A stretch of DNA of 64,000 nt from Adiantum capillus-veneris (GCA_014529385.2 CM043964.1:1772997-1836996); one strand, 5' to 3'; shown: positions 43,882 to 55,915, counted from the stretch's first letter. Notes: a model not told the origin generated them from the sequence alone. Translations and numbers: made by a program.

Positions 43882-45295
43882 CTATAGTCTGTCCATCTTT
43901 CTCAATTCGGCATTTGGTATGATCAAATCCAACAAACAGACCAAGATCAACAAGTCTTGCAGCTAAAAGAAGATTACGTTGAAGATCTGGTACATGTAAT
44001 ACTCCTCGCAAAATTTGAGTGGAAGAAGATAAGGTACCAAGATATAAGTTTCCAATACCCTTTACTTGACAAGTAGTATCATCAGCAAGATAAACAACAC
44101 GTTGAACTGACAGTGGATGATAGTTATGGAGCCACTTAGACTGATATGTCATATTTCCTGTAGCACCAGAATCGACAATAAAAAGTGATCCATCGCATAC
44201 ATGAAGTATTCTGTCTGGAGCAGCTCAACATAGGACGCAACTTGTTTCTGGTACAATGTTGTTTCGATGTTCAGTAGCATATGCTCTTTTCCGATCTGTG
44301 TCGAATCGACGCTTATAGCACATATGAGTGGGATGATCAGATCGTCCACAATATTCACAAGAAGAAGAAGAAGAGTCTCTAGATAAACATGGTTGTTTTG
44401 TGGTAATATTGTGTTCTTCATCATATTGACGTGCCCAATAATCATCTTCAGTATGACCATTTCTGTTGCAGTAAGAACATTGCTTATTAGGAAATTTGAG
44501 ACGAGAGAAAATATTACCGCGATGGCCACCTCTGCGGTTTCCTCGTTGAAATAGACGCCTTCGAGCATAAAAAGCCTGTTCCATCTGCTGTGACTCAATC
44601 TCCTCTTGTGAAATCATAGCTGTATCATGACTAGCATTACGACGTTCTTGACGTTGAGATTATTCAATTAAAGACATGCAGGCTTGGTCAAAATCAAGAC
44701 CATCTTTAATAGAGAGAATAGTAACAATGTTATCATAAGAAGAGTCCTTCACTGTATCAAGGAGAAGTGTAATCAGTTGCTTTTGTGGAACCGGATCACC
44801 AGTAGCAGCAAATTGATTAATAATAGATTTGAAAGATTCAATATGTCCCGTCATGGAAGTACCAACTTCATATTGTAACTTGTTAAGCAACCCTCTCAAA
44901 TAAAGTATTTATGTGACAGATTTCTTCTGAAAGTTTGCAATAAGGTACTTCCATACGCCGTGGGAAGTAGGCAGTTCATACATATCAAGCAAAAGGGAAT
45001 CAGTAAGAGCAGAAAGAATATACCGACGAGCTGCTTTATCACGTCGTTGCCAATCCGTATAGGCAACATTCCAATCTTCAAATATAGGTCCTTCAGTGAT
45101 AAGCACGTTATCATTATCCGTATCAACAGGCTGAGGCGGACAAACACGATTTCCAAGGACAACATCGGAGAGTTCATCGCCTTCAAGAATTAACGACATC
45201 TTTGCTTTTCAGCCTGGAAAACCTTGACCTTGGAAAGGAGGAACAGAACGCTGGCCAGAAGGAAAGCCGTTGACGAGAATATTCATAGCCATATC

Positions 45296-45697
45296 TTATT
45301 GCGAGAAGACGTATAAGATAAGATCGAAGAATTTGCACACCATATATGGTGAAGGCTGCAATTGAGAATGAGAGAGATATGAGGACTGCGTTCTGTCAAC
45401 GATAAACGTAAGAAGGATGCTCAAGGAATGTCCAAAGATGTGAGAGACGTCACTCAAAAAAGGTAGGGTAAAGGAGACATTAATAATAAAAGAGTCCTCA
45501 AAATAGAGTGGCGTGAGACGCAAGATTGACGGCCACAATACGAATAGCAAAAAGCTAAATCTTCTCGAAAACGTTAATGCCAAAATAAGAAAAACGATTA
45601 CGGACGCTTCACGAAGAAGTAGGACAAAGAAAGCTACGTCAAGCTCAATTGCAGTAAAAACAACATAACTTTCTGCTGTGAACTCCGATCGACGCAA
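45296..45697 (-). CDS. leader ORF of copia-2
   Basis: Counterpart of the hydrophobic leader frame of copia-1, 133 codons, ending in TAA directly before the gag ATG. Function unknown. Confidence 0.35.
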   Translation of the reverse strand: MRRSEFTAESYVVFTAIELDVAFFVLLLREASVIVFLILALTFSRRFSFLLFVLWPSILRLTPLYFEDSFIINVSFTLPFLSDVSHIFGHSLSILLTFIVDRTQSSYLSHSQLQPSPYMVCKFFDLILYVFSQ

Positions 45698-46047
45698 ACC
45701 TAGAACTCAAATCGAAGAGCTCGAGGAGACGAACAAGTTTTGGATGAAAAATGCTGTTGCGCTTTTCCCGTTTCTCCAAATTTTGAGCAGAACAGCAAGA
45801 AAAATTGAGATGAAGTTCAAGGTGTCATCAACAAGAAAACGTAATCAACGATTAGATTGATTAGCAATAAACGCCACACAAAACACTAATCATATTCTTC
45901 TTAACACAAAACAACCACAGTTAACAAGCATCAATGCTCAAAAATAAAATTTGTAGCAATTTTTGAATCTTACATGCAAATGGCATACACATACTGTTTT
46001 GTCACCATGAATTGAATCGGCGCGTGATCGTTACTGCTCTGATACCA

Positions 46048-46190
46048 TGTTGAGATGTAGAGAGAAAGAGAGAGACAGAAGACAAGAAACACACCATATA
46101 TGCTCCCAAAGACTGATTCATATTGAGGACAAGATACAAATATATAGGTGAGACCAAGTTGAGTAGAGTGAGCCATATATAGCTCCAACA
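46048..46190 (-). repeat. copia-2 5' LTR
   Basis: Same length as the 3' LTR; followed on the minus strand by TGGTATCAGAGC at 46,047-46,036. Confidence 0.93.
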
Positions 46191-46195
46191 ATTAT

Positions 46196-46764
46196 GCAGT
46201 CGTTCCTTTTTATGCTGGACAGTGAGCATGGGGATATAGTTGCGCAAGATATGTCTTCCAGTAGACACCTAGAGCAGCTGGTTTGCTCTGAGGTTGCACG
46301 AGAGGTTGATGCATCTATTACGAACAGCCAGGAGATGCATGTGGCTGACACACCTTGTCAATCAGAGATGCCTATTGCAAGGGATATATATGTTGATGCA
46401 CGCTCCATAGAGCTAGCAGGGCCCGCTAGCATTGCATCGACATTCAGTGGTCTCATGTATGAGATGCTGATCTTGAGACCGGATATCGCAGCTGCAGTGG
46501 GAGCATTTGCAGTTGGGGTTGTCAATCGTTAGTTAACTAATGATGGCATAGTGCACGAGGGAGATATGCAGGTATTGCGTACATACTTGCAGTATGTGTG
46601 CAGTACGTCTGGTGGTGTATGGACTTACACGGGAGCAGGACAGCCGGATGCACACGATCACAGCCAGCCAGTGGGCATCGGTTGAGAGCGATTTTCTCTC
46701 GCCTTTTGTAGTCTTTAGACTAGGTTCCCTTTCTTAAAGGCACATTCTCCTTTACGTGAGAGGT
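46196..46764 (+). pseudogene. array internal region 2, 3' part
   Basis: Continues the internal region after the nested copia: matches 39,040-39,613, including the reverse transcriptase tail (FSGLMYEMLILRPDIAAAVG). Ends at a weakened purine tract before LTR3. Confidence 0.7.
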
Positions 46765-46959
46765 TGTTGGGGTATAGGCGCCTGTGCCTTGCCCGACCGC
46801 CCAGAGTCTGGGCGCCCACTGACTTGTATACCTTATAGATAGCATAAGTGTATAGGTGGCTAGCCGCTCACTCTTTTGAGTCTCCCCACCCATATCTATG
46901 TGTCGTGTGTCTCCTTCTCTCTCTCACTCTTCGTCTGTGGTGCTCTCCGATCCCCTTCA
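46765..46959 (+). repeat. array LTR3
   Basis: 195 bp, with a small insertion (GGCTAGCCG) relative to LTR1; ends CCCCTTCA. Confidence 0.88.
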
Positions 46960-47233
46960 AAGGCGAACCCATTCGGTCTAAGCTATAGTGAATTCCACTC
47001 AGGTCCGTTCGTCAGCTGCCACATCATTAGCGGCGGTTTATGCAAGGATGGCATCGTTGTTGCATAAGAAATATATAGTGGGCTCAGCAATAAGGAAAAA
47101 ACGAGTTGCTTAGGGAAGGGAATAATAGGGTAACGAGGAAAAGCAAGAACGACGCCAAGGAGAAGAAAAAGAAGGGGGGAGGGCTCGGAGCAAGGACCAA
47201 AGATCCCTCTCTCTCCCTCTCACACTCTAAAAG

Positions 47234-47280
<47 letters not shown>

Positions 47281-47851
47281 AAGCTTTCTTGCTGCGTTCT
47301 CGGATATTCTTGGGTAAGCAAAGCAAGCAAAGGAAGGGAGAAGAGGAGAACAGAACGAGGTGGAACGAGGGAAGGCGAGGAGGGGAGGGAAGGGAGAACT
47401 TCGGCAAGAAAACAAAGTGAGGGCTCTCATGTTGAAGGGCAAAGAGGACCTCTCTCTCGTGCCTAAGAATCAGGGCAAAGCAGAAAGGAAGTCTCTCACT
47501 CTTGTGCTTGAGACACAAAATCAAGGGGCTCTCTCTCAACATAAGCAAAGGAATCGACCTAACTAAAGAAGCAAGAGGAAAGCAAAAGGCAGGCCAAGCA
47601 AGGGTTAAGGGAATCAGAGCAAGTTAAGTAAAGGAGAATTTGAGGCTTGTGAATGGTCGATAAGGCAGTGCAAAGCGCACAAAGCAGGATAATTGACAAC
47701 TATTGAAACTTGATGATCGAGGCAGTGAGCTCGATTGAAGCTTGCAAAATCCATGAGGCAATTGAAGCAGTTAAAGTGTTAGAAGAGAACTTTCATCACC
47801 AAAATTAGTCCGAAGGTTGATTAAGCCCTTGACGCCTACCCGACTCACGTT
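46960..47851. other. purine-rich stretch with a (CT)n tract
   Basis: No supported gene. Strong purine bias on the plus strand at about 47,100-47,600 and a perfect (CT)n microsatellite at about 47,236-47,277. It may be the 5' region of the following ORF. Confidence 0.5.
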
Positions 47852-48580
47852 TTGAACACATATCCCCCAACATCTTTGGTGAACCCGACGCAAAACGAGC
47901 CAGGGTGGGAGGTAAAGATAGAGAATTTAGAGCAGATGATGAAAATGATTGCAAAGCTAAGTGCAAATGGTTTTGATGATAGTTCAACCGTTCCAGATTT
48001 TTTGAAGATGCTTCAATTGGTTCAAGGATCTCTGCTTGAAATGGAGACTGTAAAGAAGAAAAAACAAATTGATAAAGCTTTGAATGCAGCTTTAGATGTA
48101 GTATACGACGCGAGACGACTCTTTGATAGATACGATCCATAGGGCTACCTAGAGTGCTATGAGCTGGAGACCAAGGTAAGAGGGATACTAGAAGAGTTGA
48201 TGATCAAATCTTTTGAGCAGTTAGTGAGTTCAGATGTGAAGGAGCAGATTCAAGAGGTTACCAAATTCTACAACGACGACTGGGAGTATTTCAAAGAAGC
48301 TATTGTACAGGTAAGTTATGAGTAGTATGAAAGCTATCAAGAACAGAGTTTAAGTCTACCAAACTACGCAGATATTCGAGGACAAGTACGATCAAGGTTA
48401 GAAGCTGTGATTGATGAGTTTATTGTACAGGATGCTACCTTCTAATAGGCTAATGATGAAGACATAGTGAAAGCTGTGTATGAAAAGTTGGGATTTGGAG
48501 ATGCCTTGCATGAAGTAGAAGTCTTTGAGGGTGAGTCTCTACAGCCTCAAACTAGTATGGGGCAGTTAGCTAATGGTTGA
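47852..48580 (+). pseudogene. unrecognised helical ORF with in-frame stops
   Basis: Opens MNTYPPTSLVNPTQNEPGW and runs 96 codons to a TAG at 48,140. The same frame then continues for about 140 codons with further stops (TAG near 48,326, TAA and TAG near 48,445) before ending near 48,580. The predicted sequence is rich in Leu, Glu and Lys, consistent with a bundle of helices (EELMIKSFEQLVSSDVKEQI). No family recognised. Confidence 0.4.
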
Positions 48581-48741
48581 GTGTGAAGTTGTTGTGTAGG
48601 GTTAGATTTAATGTGAAATGTATACATTTTTGCAATAGATAACGTCTATAATGTATTTTTTTGAATAAAATTTTCTAAAGTCAATACTTTATGTTTATTA
48701 GAAGTATTTTGGTTATGTATCTTTAGTGTAGCTCTTAGAGT

Positions 48742-48745
<4 letters not shown>

Positions 48746-48804
<59 letters not shown>
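48746..48804. repeat. (GA)n microsatellite
   Basis: About 29 perfect GA units. Confidence 0.98.
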
Positions 48805-48806
<2 letters not shown>

Positions 48807-48830
48807 GGAAAGAGATAACAACCCTTTAAA

Positions 48831-49196
48831 TTAAATAAGGTCTCTTTTCTTTAGGTAATAGTATTTGTTAAAAGAAGAAGGATTTCCGGAAAAAACATTG
48901 TATCCATTTGGAGTAATCGATCTAAATTTCTTAATATAAAGTGTTTCTAAGTAATCTTCTTTGTCCTTTATTGTTGTTGAATCTATAATTCTGATCGTGA
49001 ACTTTTTATTGAACGGCTTGTATTTGCTAATATCAGTTATCATCAATTTAGTAGGTTGTTTTTCATGTTGTAAAATCCTTCTTTTTACATTATTCGTTTG
49101 TCCAATATATATATTTTTATTTATTTTACATTGTAATTTATAAATAGAAATCTCACTTTTATTTTTTGGGGAGACTTTGTTTCTGTAAAAAAACAA
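48831..49196 (-). CDS. GIY-YIG nuclease domain protein
   Basis: An intact 121-codon gene. The GIY-YIG fold is indicated by IYKLQCKINKNIYIGQTNNV, the conserved Arg and His in KRRILQHE, and the catalytic-type Glu before LYIKKF, followed by the family ending PNGYNVF. Such enzymes cut DNA and are found in homing endonucleases, mobile elements and large DNA viruses. It is Lys/Ile-rich, as expected in this AT-rich tract. It lies about 420 bp from an exon of the broken helicase gene on the same strand; a common origin is possible. The start is the first ATG; the domain begins about 15 residues later. Spliced fusion with upstream exons cannot be excluded. Confidence 0.7.
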   Translation of the reverse strand: MFFYRNKVSPKNKSEISIYKLQCKINKNIYIGQTNNVKRRILQHEKQPTKLMITDISKYKPFNKKFTIRIIDSTTIKDKEDYLETLYIKKFRSITPNGYNVFSGNPSSFNKYYYLKKRDLI

Positions 49197-49264
49197 TTAG
49201 ACTCTTTTAAATATTTTAAAATATAGATTGTTATTTTAAAGTAAACAATGGATTCACATTTGGG

Positions 49265-49266
<2 letters not shown>

Positions 49267-49310
<44 letters not shown>
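49267..49310. repeat. (GA)n microsatellite
   Basis: About 22 GA units. Confidence 0.98.
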
Positions 49311-49312
<2 letters not shown>

Positions 49313-49611
49313 TGAGAATGCATTATTTGACTATGTGGATAACTGCTTTAAAATGTTATTGAACTTGTTGGTATTTGAATAAAATATGAATTTTTGGAGT
49401 GATAATTCATTTAAACATAACATTGTGATCCATATGAATTACATAACATGTTATGTAATCCATATCTATAAACAATTTTATAGATATGGATATGGATTAC
49501 ATAACATTCCAAAAATTACATAACAATGTTTAAACAATGTGAATCTATAAACAATGTTATGTAAAAAAAAATTAGTTTGAAGAATATAATCATTTATAAA
49601 TAGAGAAGAAA

Positions 49612-49978
49612 TTATGATTCTATACCATTGCTTTGATTCATAGTAATGAAAAATTTGCAAGTAGTGCCGTATTGCCTTCGTGCAAATTCTATATCTAGTG
49701 ATGTTGTAATGCTCTCCAAAGTGATTGGATCTTGTTTGTTTTTTACGTTGTATAGTTGCTCATACTCTTTTAGAATGATTGAAGCTAGTCTATTATCAAG
49801 AGTTTTCAAAGAGTCTAATGGAATGTTGTATCCAAAATGCAATAAGTTGATAGCATATGCTAAAATTCCATTTGTGTGTTTATCTAGTAAAGCTTGAGTT
49901 TCGTATCGCTCAAGCATTATATCCTCATTTGGTAAATCTTCTTTGAATATCTTAAGAATAATTCGTATTGTTAGACCT
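49612..49978 (-). pseudogene. exon-like segment cut off by the CACTA insertion
   Basis: An open segment of about 120 codons running from the CACTA border to TGA or TAG at 49,612, including ERYETQALLDKHTNGILAYA. The bases across the insertion (TTTGCAG just right of the element) read as a 3' splice site, so the transposon sits at an intron/exon border of a minus-strand gene whose upstream part is at 58,051-60,912. No domain recognised. Confidence 0.45.
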
Positions 49979-49990
49979 CACTACAAGAGG
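49979..49990. repeat. CACTA left terminal inverted repeat
   Basis: CACTACAAGAGG, preceded by the target duplicate CCT. Confidence 0.95.
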
Positions 49991-50004
49991 TTGTGTGCTC
50001 TTGT

Positions 50005-50225
50005 GACGCTGTTAGCGACGGAAATACACTAGGCTTTTATAACCCCCCGTGTCGCTAAAACCGTCGCTAATAGCGTCGCTACGAGAGCGTCGCTACATGC
50101 GTCGCTATAAGCGTTGCTATATAGAGACGCTCATAGTGACGCTCATAGCGACGGTCATAGCGACGTTTACACAGAAGTCTATAGCGACGCTACAGAGCCA
50201 TAAATAGCGACGGTTATAGGGACGC
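50005..50225. repeat. CACTA left subterminal repeats
   Basis: At least ten copies of GCGACG or CGTCGC motifs, often spaced by ATA, AGCGTCGCTA-type units in both orientations. Confidence 0.85.
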
Positions 50226-50580
50226 CCAAGAGAATTTTTTTTTGGTGACAGGGCATTGAATGCACTGCCACCCATCAACCATATTGTACTTGATTCACTT
50301 TTTAAAAAAAGTGAAAGGGTAGATAATAGACCCAAAATAGTCACCCACAAGACACATTGTTTGCAAAATTGACAAGCGTAAAATTGACAATTGTACACAT
50401 CATAGGCAAAATGAATTGATTGGCAAATGTAATAATGACAATTGTACAACATCATAGGCATAAAGAATTGATCGGCAAAATGAACTGCGGTGACAAATGT
50501 AATAATATACATGGTTCAAAAAGACGTATAAAATCCGTCTCATGATACATAAGCTATGAGAAACCCTAAACTAATGCTAT

Positions 50581-51915
50581 CTAGCTACGGCTAAACTGAC
50601 GTCGTCTAGTCAGACGTCTCATCGCGTCCAAGCAGCGTATCTCTCGGATTTTGCAAAAAAAGACAATAAGACAGCTTTCAGTAAGTATAAACATATAACG
50701 ACATTTATAAAACAATACAAAAAATAGAAAAGAGTAAACCCTAATACTAACCATGCCGCCGTGAGAACTGAGAATGTCCATCAGGGCATTTAAGCCCTTC
50801 CTTACTGCGTACTCGCGCTCGTATGGTGTGGGATCACGTCCTGTCATCGACCACTGTCAAAACATACAAAGAATTCATTATGTTAGAATTAAAAAACTCA
50901 TAAACCCTAAACTATCGAACATAAAGAGCAATGCAAAAACACTTACAAAATCGGCCTCAAATGATGCCCATCCACCGCTCCCCAAGTGGTGCGAGCTCCC
51001 TGCCTCTACTCGCGCTCTGGCTGCATCCTTTTGTTGCTTCCACTTGTCGGGATTCTCGCGCGCTGCTTTCTTCGCATTCTTCCAATCTTCTTTGGCCAAC
51101 CAATCTGGCCTGTTCCACCCATGCTTGATTGATTTTTGCACTTTGGAACGCTTGTGTTTGCAGTATTCGCGCATTCGAATCTTCATCAGGTCTTCATTGA
51201 AGCGCTGATCCCGTGTTGGAACGGGAAACTCATCATGAAGTATGCTGATGACTCCCTTTTTTAAATCACTTGGTACTTCACTCCATTTGTTTAGTATGTA
51301 GTGTCTAAACAGCTGAGAGCAAAGACCACGCATGCGTGAGATCACCTTCTTGCCGTCATCATCCATGATGATGCCGCCGCTGAAGTCGACGGAGTAAGGC
51401 AAGCCCTCTGGCCGGTGACGCGTGAACCTGGGTGTCCCGGCAGGGGTCTCTAGCGGCGTGTCGATGGGGGTACGGACGTCAGGTGTCTCCACCGGCGTCT
51501 GGGCCCCGAAGCAAGGAGTGTCAAGTGGGGTGGCTCCTGGCGGAGTAGGTAGAGGTGTGTAGCTGCTAGGAACAGTCAGCCGTGCAAAACCTGGCGTAGA
51601 TGGCGATGCTGTGGCTGGTGTGTGGCCGGGCAAAAAAGGGGAGGGTAAAGAGCCTCCTCGAACACGAGGCAGTGTGGAGGCATCGTTGGCGGAATCCCCA
51701 CAACAACCGCCACTGCCACCACTAGAGCGCCGGTGTCTAGACGAGTGTGAAGCTCGTCTCGTCGACGCCGAAGCTTCGGAGCGCGCCGAATGCTCTGAAA
51801 TAGAGGGAGATGTGGATGGAGTAGGAACGCGCGATGATGCGCCAGAGCGATGACGCTCCACGTACCACTGTCTCTGCTGCGGTGACAAAGAAGAAAGAAA
51901 CTCCTCATCATCCAT
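50581..51915 (-). CDS. CACTA TnpA-like protein (Transposase_24 type)
   Basis: Exons at about 51,915-50,947 (donor GATTTT|GTAAGT), 50,853-50,752 and a last one ending with TAG at 50,583-50,581. It starts MDDEEFLSSLSPQQRQWYV. Residues 25-75 are Ser/Arg-rich; the next 100 are Thr/Pro-rich with TP repeats (TPLPTPPGATPLDTP); the C-terminal third has the helical Transposase_24-like part (KWSEVPSDLKKGVISILHDE, then KIRMREYCKHKRSK). In En/Spm the equivalent protein binds the subterminal repeats and helps the transposase. The start is placed at the ATG just after an acceptor-like AATGCAG. The exact border of the last exon is uncertain. Confidence 0.7.
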
Positions 51916-52255
51916 ACCTGCATTAAACACACGAATATTTAAACTTAATATTGAATGAATAGAGTAGACAATGACGCAAAGACCATTAAATACAATGACG
52001 TAATGATGCATATAAATACAATGACGCAATGAATTGAGTGATAGAAGAGACAAGTCGAAAACTCAGAATTTTCAATCAAAAGATGTGAGGGCGAGTAGAA
52101 AAGAGCGTTATACACCATGGAAGGTACTTAGAGAGCCAGAGCTTTTACAACACGGAGCAAAATTGTTCAAATACAATATTTGTGGCTTTAAGAGATCTCT
52201 CTCTCATCCTCCCATGACTCAGCATAACTTCCTATATCTATATAGAGCTCTCCGT

Positions 52256-55200
52256 TTAAACACATATCCTCTGTTTCATTTTGTAGCTCCTCTGCATGCA
52301 CCCCATATAGAGTAGTACATCTTGATGCTCGTCTGGCACCACCGCAGCGGCTTCTGATTGAGCATCTTCTCTGATCTCCTCCATTGATGCTATTGTGATT
52401 GGCACATGGTAGCCTTCATACGTCCTTGCACTACGAGGGGCTACCTCTATGACGTACCACCAGTTTGATGTAGACTTTGTAGGATGAAATATTACCTGCC
52501 AGAGTCACATAACTTACATGAGAGCTTTCAAGCACATAACTTGTAAAAGGGGGATGTTAACTATTTACATACTTACTTGTTCACAATGCTAGGGTAGTAC
52601 GAAAGTGTCTCTTAGGTCAGTCCATTTCTTAGTAGAATCCACCTCAAGAAAAACAGACTCTCCTCTACGCACAGTAGCGTTGCGACCCTCCATGATTATC
52701 TTGAACCATTGCACGTCGAACAAGTCGACAAAAAATCCTCTGTAATCGATCCTCAAAATCTCTTGCAGCGTGCCGAAGTAAGTGAGTTCCGCCACCACAG
52801 GATCTGCATCAGAGGAACGTCGTCGACTAGACTGTTCAAATTTTGCCATGATTCCACAATCTTGAGTAAAACGCTTTTTGTCGATTCGTTCCACCCTAAA
52901 ATGTTGGCCTTTATACCATGCTGCTGTGTATGACTTATACTACAACGAACAAAGATTATGAGTGGCCGTTCAAACGTTTAGAAATAAAGTCACTAGCTAG
53001 TCGTACATTGCAAACTTACCTTGGTCGCGCAACCCCGAGAGTACTCCCACTCTTCCTCAGTCACTTCATCACCGCATTGTTGTGCGCTTTTCAATTGGTT
53101 GTGCAACCATCTTAAGCTCATGAAGGTTGGTAGGCTCTCCAGAACCGTCGGATAGTGCATCGGTGGTCGTCTTCCCCGTCTCCACTCGATTCGTGCCCTT
53201 TGTCGCTCTTGCTTTGCATCCTCATATTGTGAAATCCACTTTTGCATCACTGGATTGTGAAGCATGCAAAATCGGTTGATTTTAGCCTCTAGATCTTCCG
53301 TCATCTTCTTCTCAACACCGAGATTGCACATGACAATCCCAGATATGCGCTCATCATCTATGGTTCGCCATAGCGTGTCCCGGGCTTTATCAAATCCGTC
53401 TAGCCACTCTCCAATGTACACTAGGGACTCTGATACCAACCAACCTTCTGCCATGCTACCCTCCGGACGTGCCTTTGGAAGCACATATCCCTTAAGCGTT
53501 TTCATGAAACGTTCTAAGAAGAACATCCATCTGGAATGAACTGTGCCAGCTATTTCCACCTCATCAACTATGTGAACAAGAAGATGCACCTGAATGGTTA
53601 GCATGGCAGTAGGAAAACGTTTCTCAAACATGCACACAAGCTCCGCAGCATTTAGTTTGGTGAATGGTATGGAGTCTACGTTGATCTCCTTTTGTGAGAT
53701 CCATTGCACCAGCTTTGCAAGTTTGTAGATTGTGTTACGGATGTCGAAAGACAAACATCCCTCAATGGCAACCGGTAAAATAAACTGTAAAGTATGTGCA
53801 GTAATGATATTAAAGTCCACATTTTATGCAATGATATTAAAGTCCACTATGAACGTACTTGACACATTTTATGCCAATCGTGTGACTTCAAACCGGTAAG
53901 CTTTCCTTCTTTAGTAAAACACGTTCGGAGCGAGTGCATTACGCCAGTGGGCGTCCGCAAAGATTGAATGGTATCTTTTACTTTGCGTTCTTGGGCTCCT
54001 ATGAAAATCCATGGTGCTTTAGGGAGTTTTATCGATCCATCAGACGCTGTTTGCGGCCAATATTTCTCCATACGATCCACATTTCTAAGGTCAACTCTAG
54101 CTCCCAAAGTATCTTTCTTACCGGTCAGATGGTCCCATAGTAGATTACCCACATTCTTGAATATGTGCATTGGATGGAGCAAGTGATTGATCATGAGTCG
54201 GGGCCAGTATGGTAACTCGTACCATAGAGATAGTCTCTTCATCCCTGGAGGCAATCCGTCATCGCACATCTCCTTCTGCTCTAACCATGCTTGTGCAGAC
54301 ATCCTTGGTGGCTCTCTTCCCAAAAATCCGTCGCATAACACATGATTCTCTGGAAGATACGCTTGATGACCTTCGTAGATTTGCTTCTTCAGTGAGGGCG
54401 CCCTACATGCATTCAGTCTAGGTCCACATGTGACACATGCTCTGTATCCGCTTGTTTGAAGCCCTGCATGTATACACATGATAATAGATCAACTATGGGA
54501 AAAAACAAGATTTACAGTGTCTGAGTGAGGAGTTTCAATAGATCACCTGAGCATTCTGTTAGCCCGGGATAGCCTTGCATGGTCCACATTAGAATGCCTC
54601 TGATCAAAGCATTCCGTCGTCCTGTGTGTCGGCTCATATCCACGACCTCTATGCCAATCCACAATTGTTGTAGCTCTTCCAATAGTGGACGAAGATACAC
54701 ATCCATATTCCCCACTTTATATCGCCCTGGCATAATCAAGCTTAGCCATAGGTGCCCCTTCTTCGTAGTCAACCACGGGGGAATGTTGTAGTTGACGATG
54801 ACAACGGGCCATACACTGTAAGATGTTGATCTTTGACCAAATGGATTTACGCCATACATAGCCAGGCCTAAGCGCAAATTTCGAGCTTCCCTGGAAAAAT
54901 CCGACCATGTTCCATCTATATGTTTCCAGGCTGCGCAATCTGCAGGAATTCGTAGCACACCATCCGAAGATTTATTCTCCTCATGCCATGATGCTAGGGC
55001 GGCCATGGACTTACATTCGAAGAAATGATTGATGCGAGGAAGCAGAGGAAAATGTCGCAAAACCTTTTGTGGAAATTTTGTCCCGTGGAGATCTACTCGA
55101 TATCTTTCAGAATCACATTTCGGACACTTCTCCATGTCTATGTATTCCCCTTTGAAAAGAATGCAGTCATTAGGACAAGCGTGGATAGAATTGCAATCCA

Positions 55201-55915
55201 TCCCCAAGTTTCGCAAAATCTTTCTTGCTTCATCTTGGGAATCTGGCATGACATTGTTAGCTGGTAGTATGTGCTCTTTAAGCAATCTACACAACATAAA
55301 AATACGATACAGTCGTGTAAAAATCTATCAGATTATTATACATTTAGAGTTTTATTAAAGTAAACTAATTGTAATAGATCACCTGAAAAGCGCTGTGACG
55401 CTAGTGTCACTCCATCCAAACTTTGTCTGCATGTTGAGAAGAACCAAGAGTGCTTTCAATCTAGACATACGTGCTCCATTATACAATGGCGTATCGGCTT
55501 CACTTTTCATATCATCATAGATAAGCCTTTCTGAATCCATGATCGTCTCAATCATTTCATCAATCTCGGGCTCAAACATTCCCTCGTTGGGAATGTGCTC
55601 TACATGATCATCCCCCGAGCTGTCAGAGGCTACATCTTGTGGCCTCACATATGCTGCTTGACCAAAGCGCCTGCGAACACGTCTATTGGGTTGCAAGATT
55701 GCTGCTTGTTGGCCAACGTCAGAGTCCGACGAGTTATAATTGGCAACAACTCGATATATAATAGATGGATCGAACTCGCCAAATTCGCGAACGTGCTGCA
55801 AAGAAACACGTCTTGTCCGTCGCACAGCATGCTTGCATTGATTACAAGGACATAAGACCCTCGTTGAGAGATAGGTGTTTTGGTTGGACGGTCCCACATC
55901 CTCGTCACTACTCAT
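52256..55915 (-). pseudogene. CACTA transposase (TnpD/tnp2 type), one premature stop
   Basis: Six exons fit in one frame: 55,915-55,383, 55,286-54,547, 54,463-53,859, 53,784-53,030, 52,939-52,577 and 52,495-52,256. In order: an N-terminal transposase-associated part with CPCNQCKH and LLVLLNMQTKFGWSD; tnp2 catalytic domain (ACPNDCILFKGEY, LYEELPYW-like LWYELPYWPRLM, HPMHIFKNVGNLLWD, TGLKSHDWHKM); DUF4218 (HLLVHIVDEVEIAGTVHSRW then GYVLPKARPEGSMAEGW); and a DUF4216-like C-terminus (AELTYFGTLQEILRIDYRGF, then NWWYVIEVAPRS). The enzyme binds the ends and excises the element. TAG at 52,591-52,589, where a sense codon is expected between FVLP and HCEQ, would cut off the last 80 or so residues. The catalytic region itself appears intact. 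Confidence 0.88.

Larger units (their letters stand above)
41920..45292 (-). pseudogene. copia-2 gag-pol, broken
   Basis: Starts at the same MAMN gag start as copia-1 (ATG at 45,292). Stops interrupt gag (for example TGG to TGA before KAKMSLIL near 45,210, and near 44,910 and 44,660). Protease signature VDSGATG is intact near 44,170. In integrase the first catalytic Asp is changed (VHTYICGP instead of VHTDICGP) in both repeat units. Later acidic residues remain (SDNGGEY; the segment before ERKNRT reads LNSIA instead of QNGVV). Reverse transcriptase ends after GVDYQETF at an inverted fragment. Confidence 0.88.
41756..46190 (-). mobile_element. copia-2: rearranged copy of copia-1, nested
   Basis: 143-bp LTRs at 41,756-41,898 and 46,048-46,190 differ at roughly six or seven positions and are the same family as copia-1. 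The target duplicate ATTAT is at 41,751-41,755 and 46,191-46,195. The minus-strand primer site is at 46,036-46,047. The element is only 4.4 kb: most of reverse transcriptase and RNase H is deleted, a small piece is inverted, and part of the integrase region is duplicated. Inserted in the internal region of the LTR array. Confidence 0.94.
37729..46959 (+). mobile_element. tandem copia array with three LTRs
   Basis: Three closely related LTRs, all in plus orientation, lie at 37,729-37,919, 39,614-39,804 and 46,765-46,959. They enclose two internal regions that share their 3' half (38,759-39,613 against 41,484-41,755 plus 46,196-46,764), while only the second has a gag gene. A purine tract (GTGGGAGGT) precedes LTR2 and a weaker one LTR3. 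I find no 5-bp target duplication across the ends (GGGGC before LTR1, AAGGC after LTR3). This is best explained by recombination between two related copies. A minus-strand copia (41,756-46,190) is nested in the second interval. Confidence 0.75.

Noticed and set aside
47106-47566. several open frames around the (CT)n tract
   Set aside because: Purine/pyrimidine strand bias removes stops; composition is low-complexity with no protein signature.
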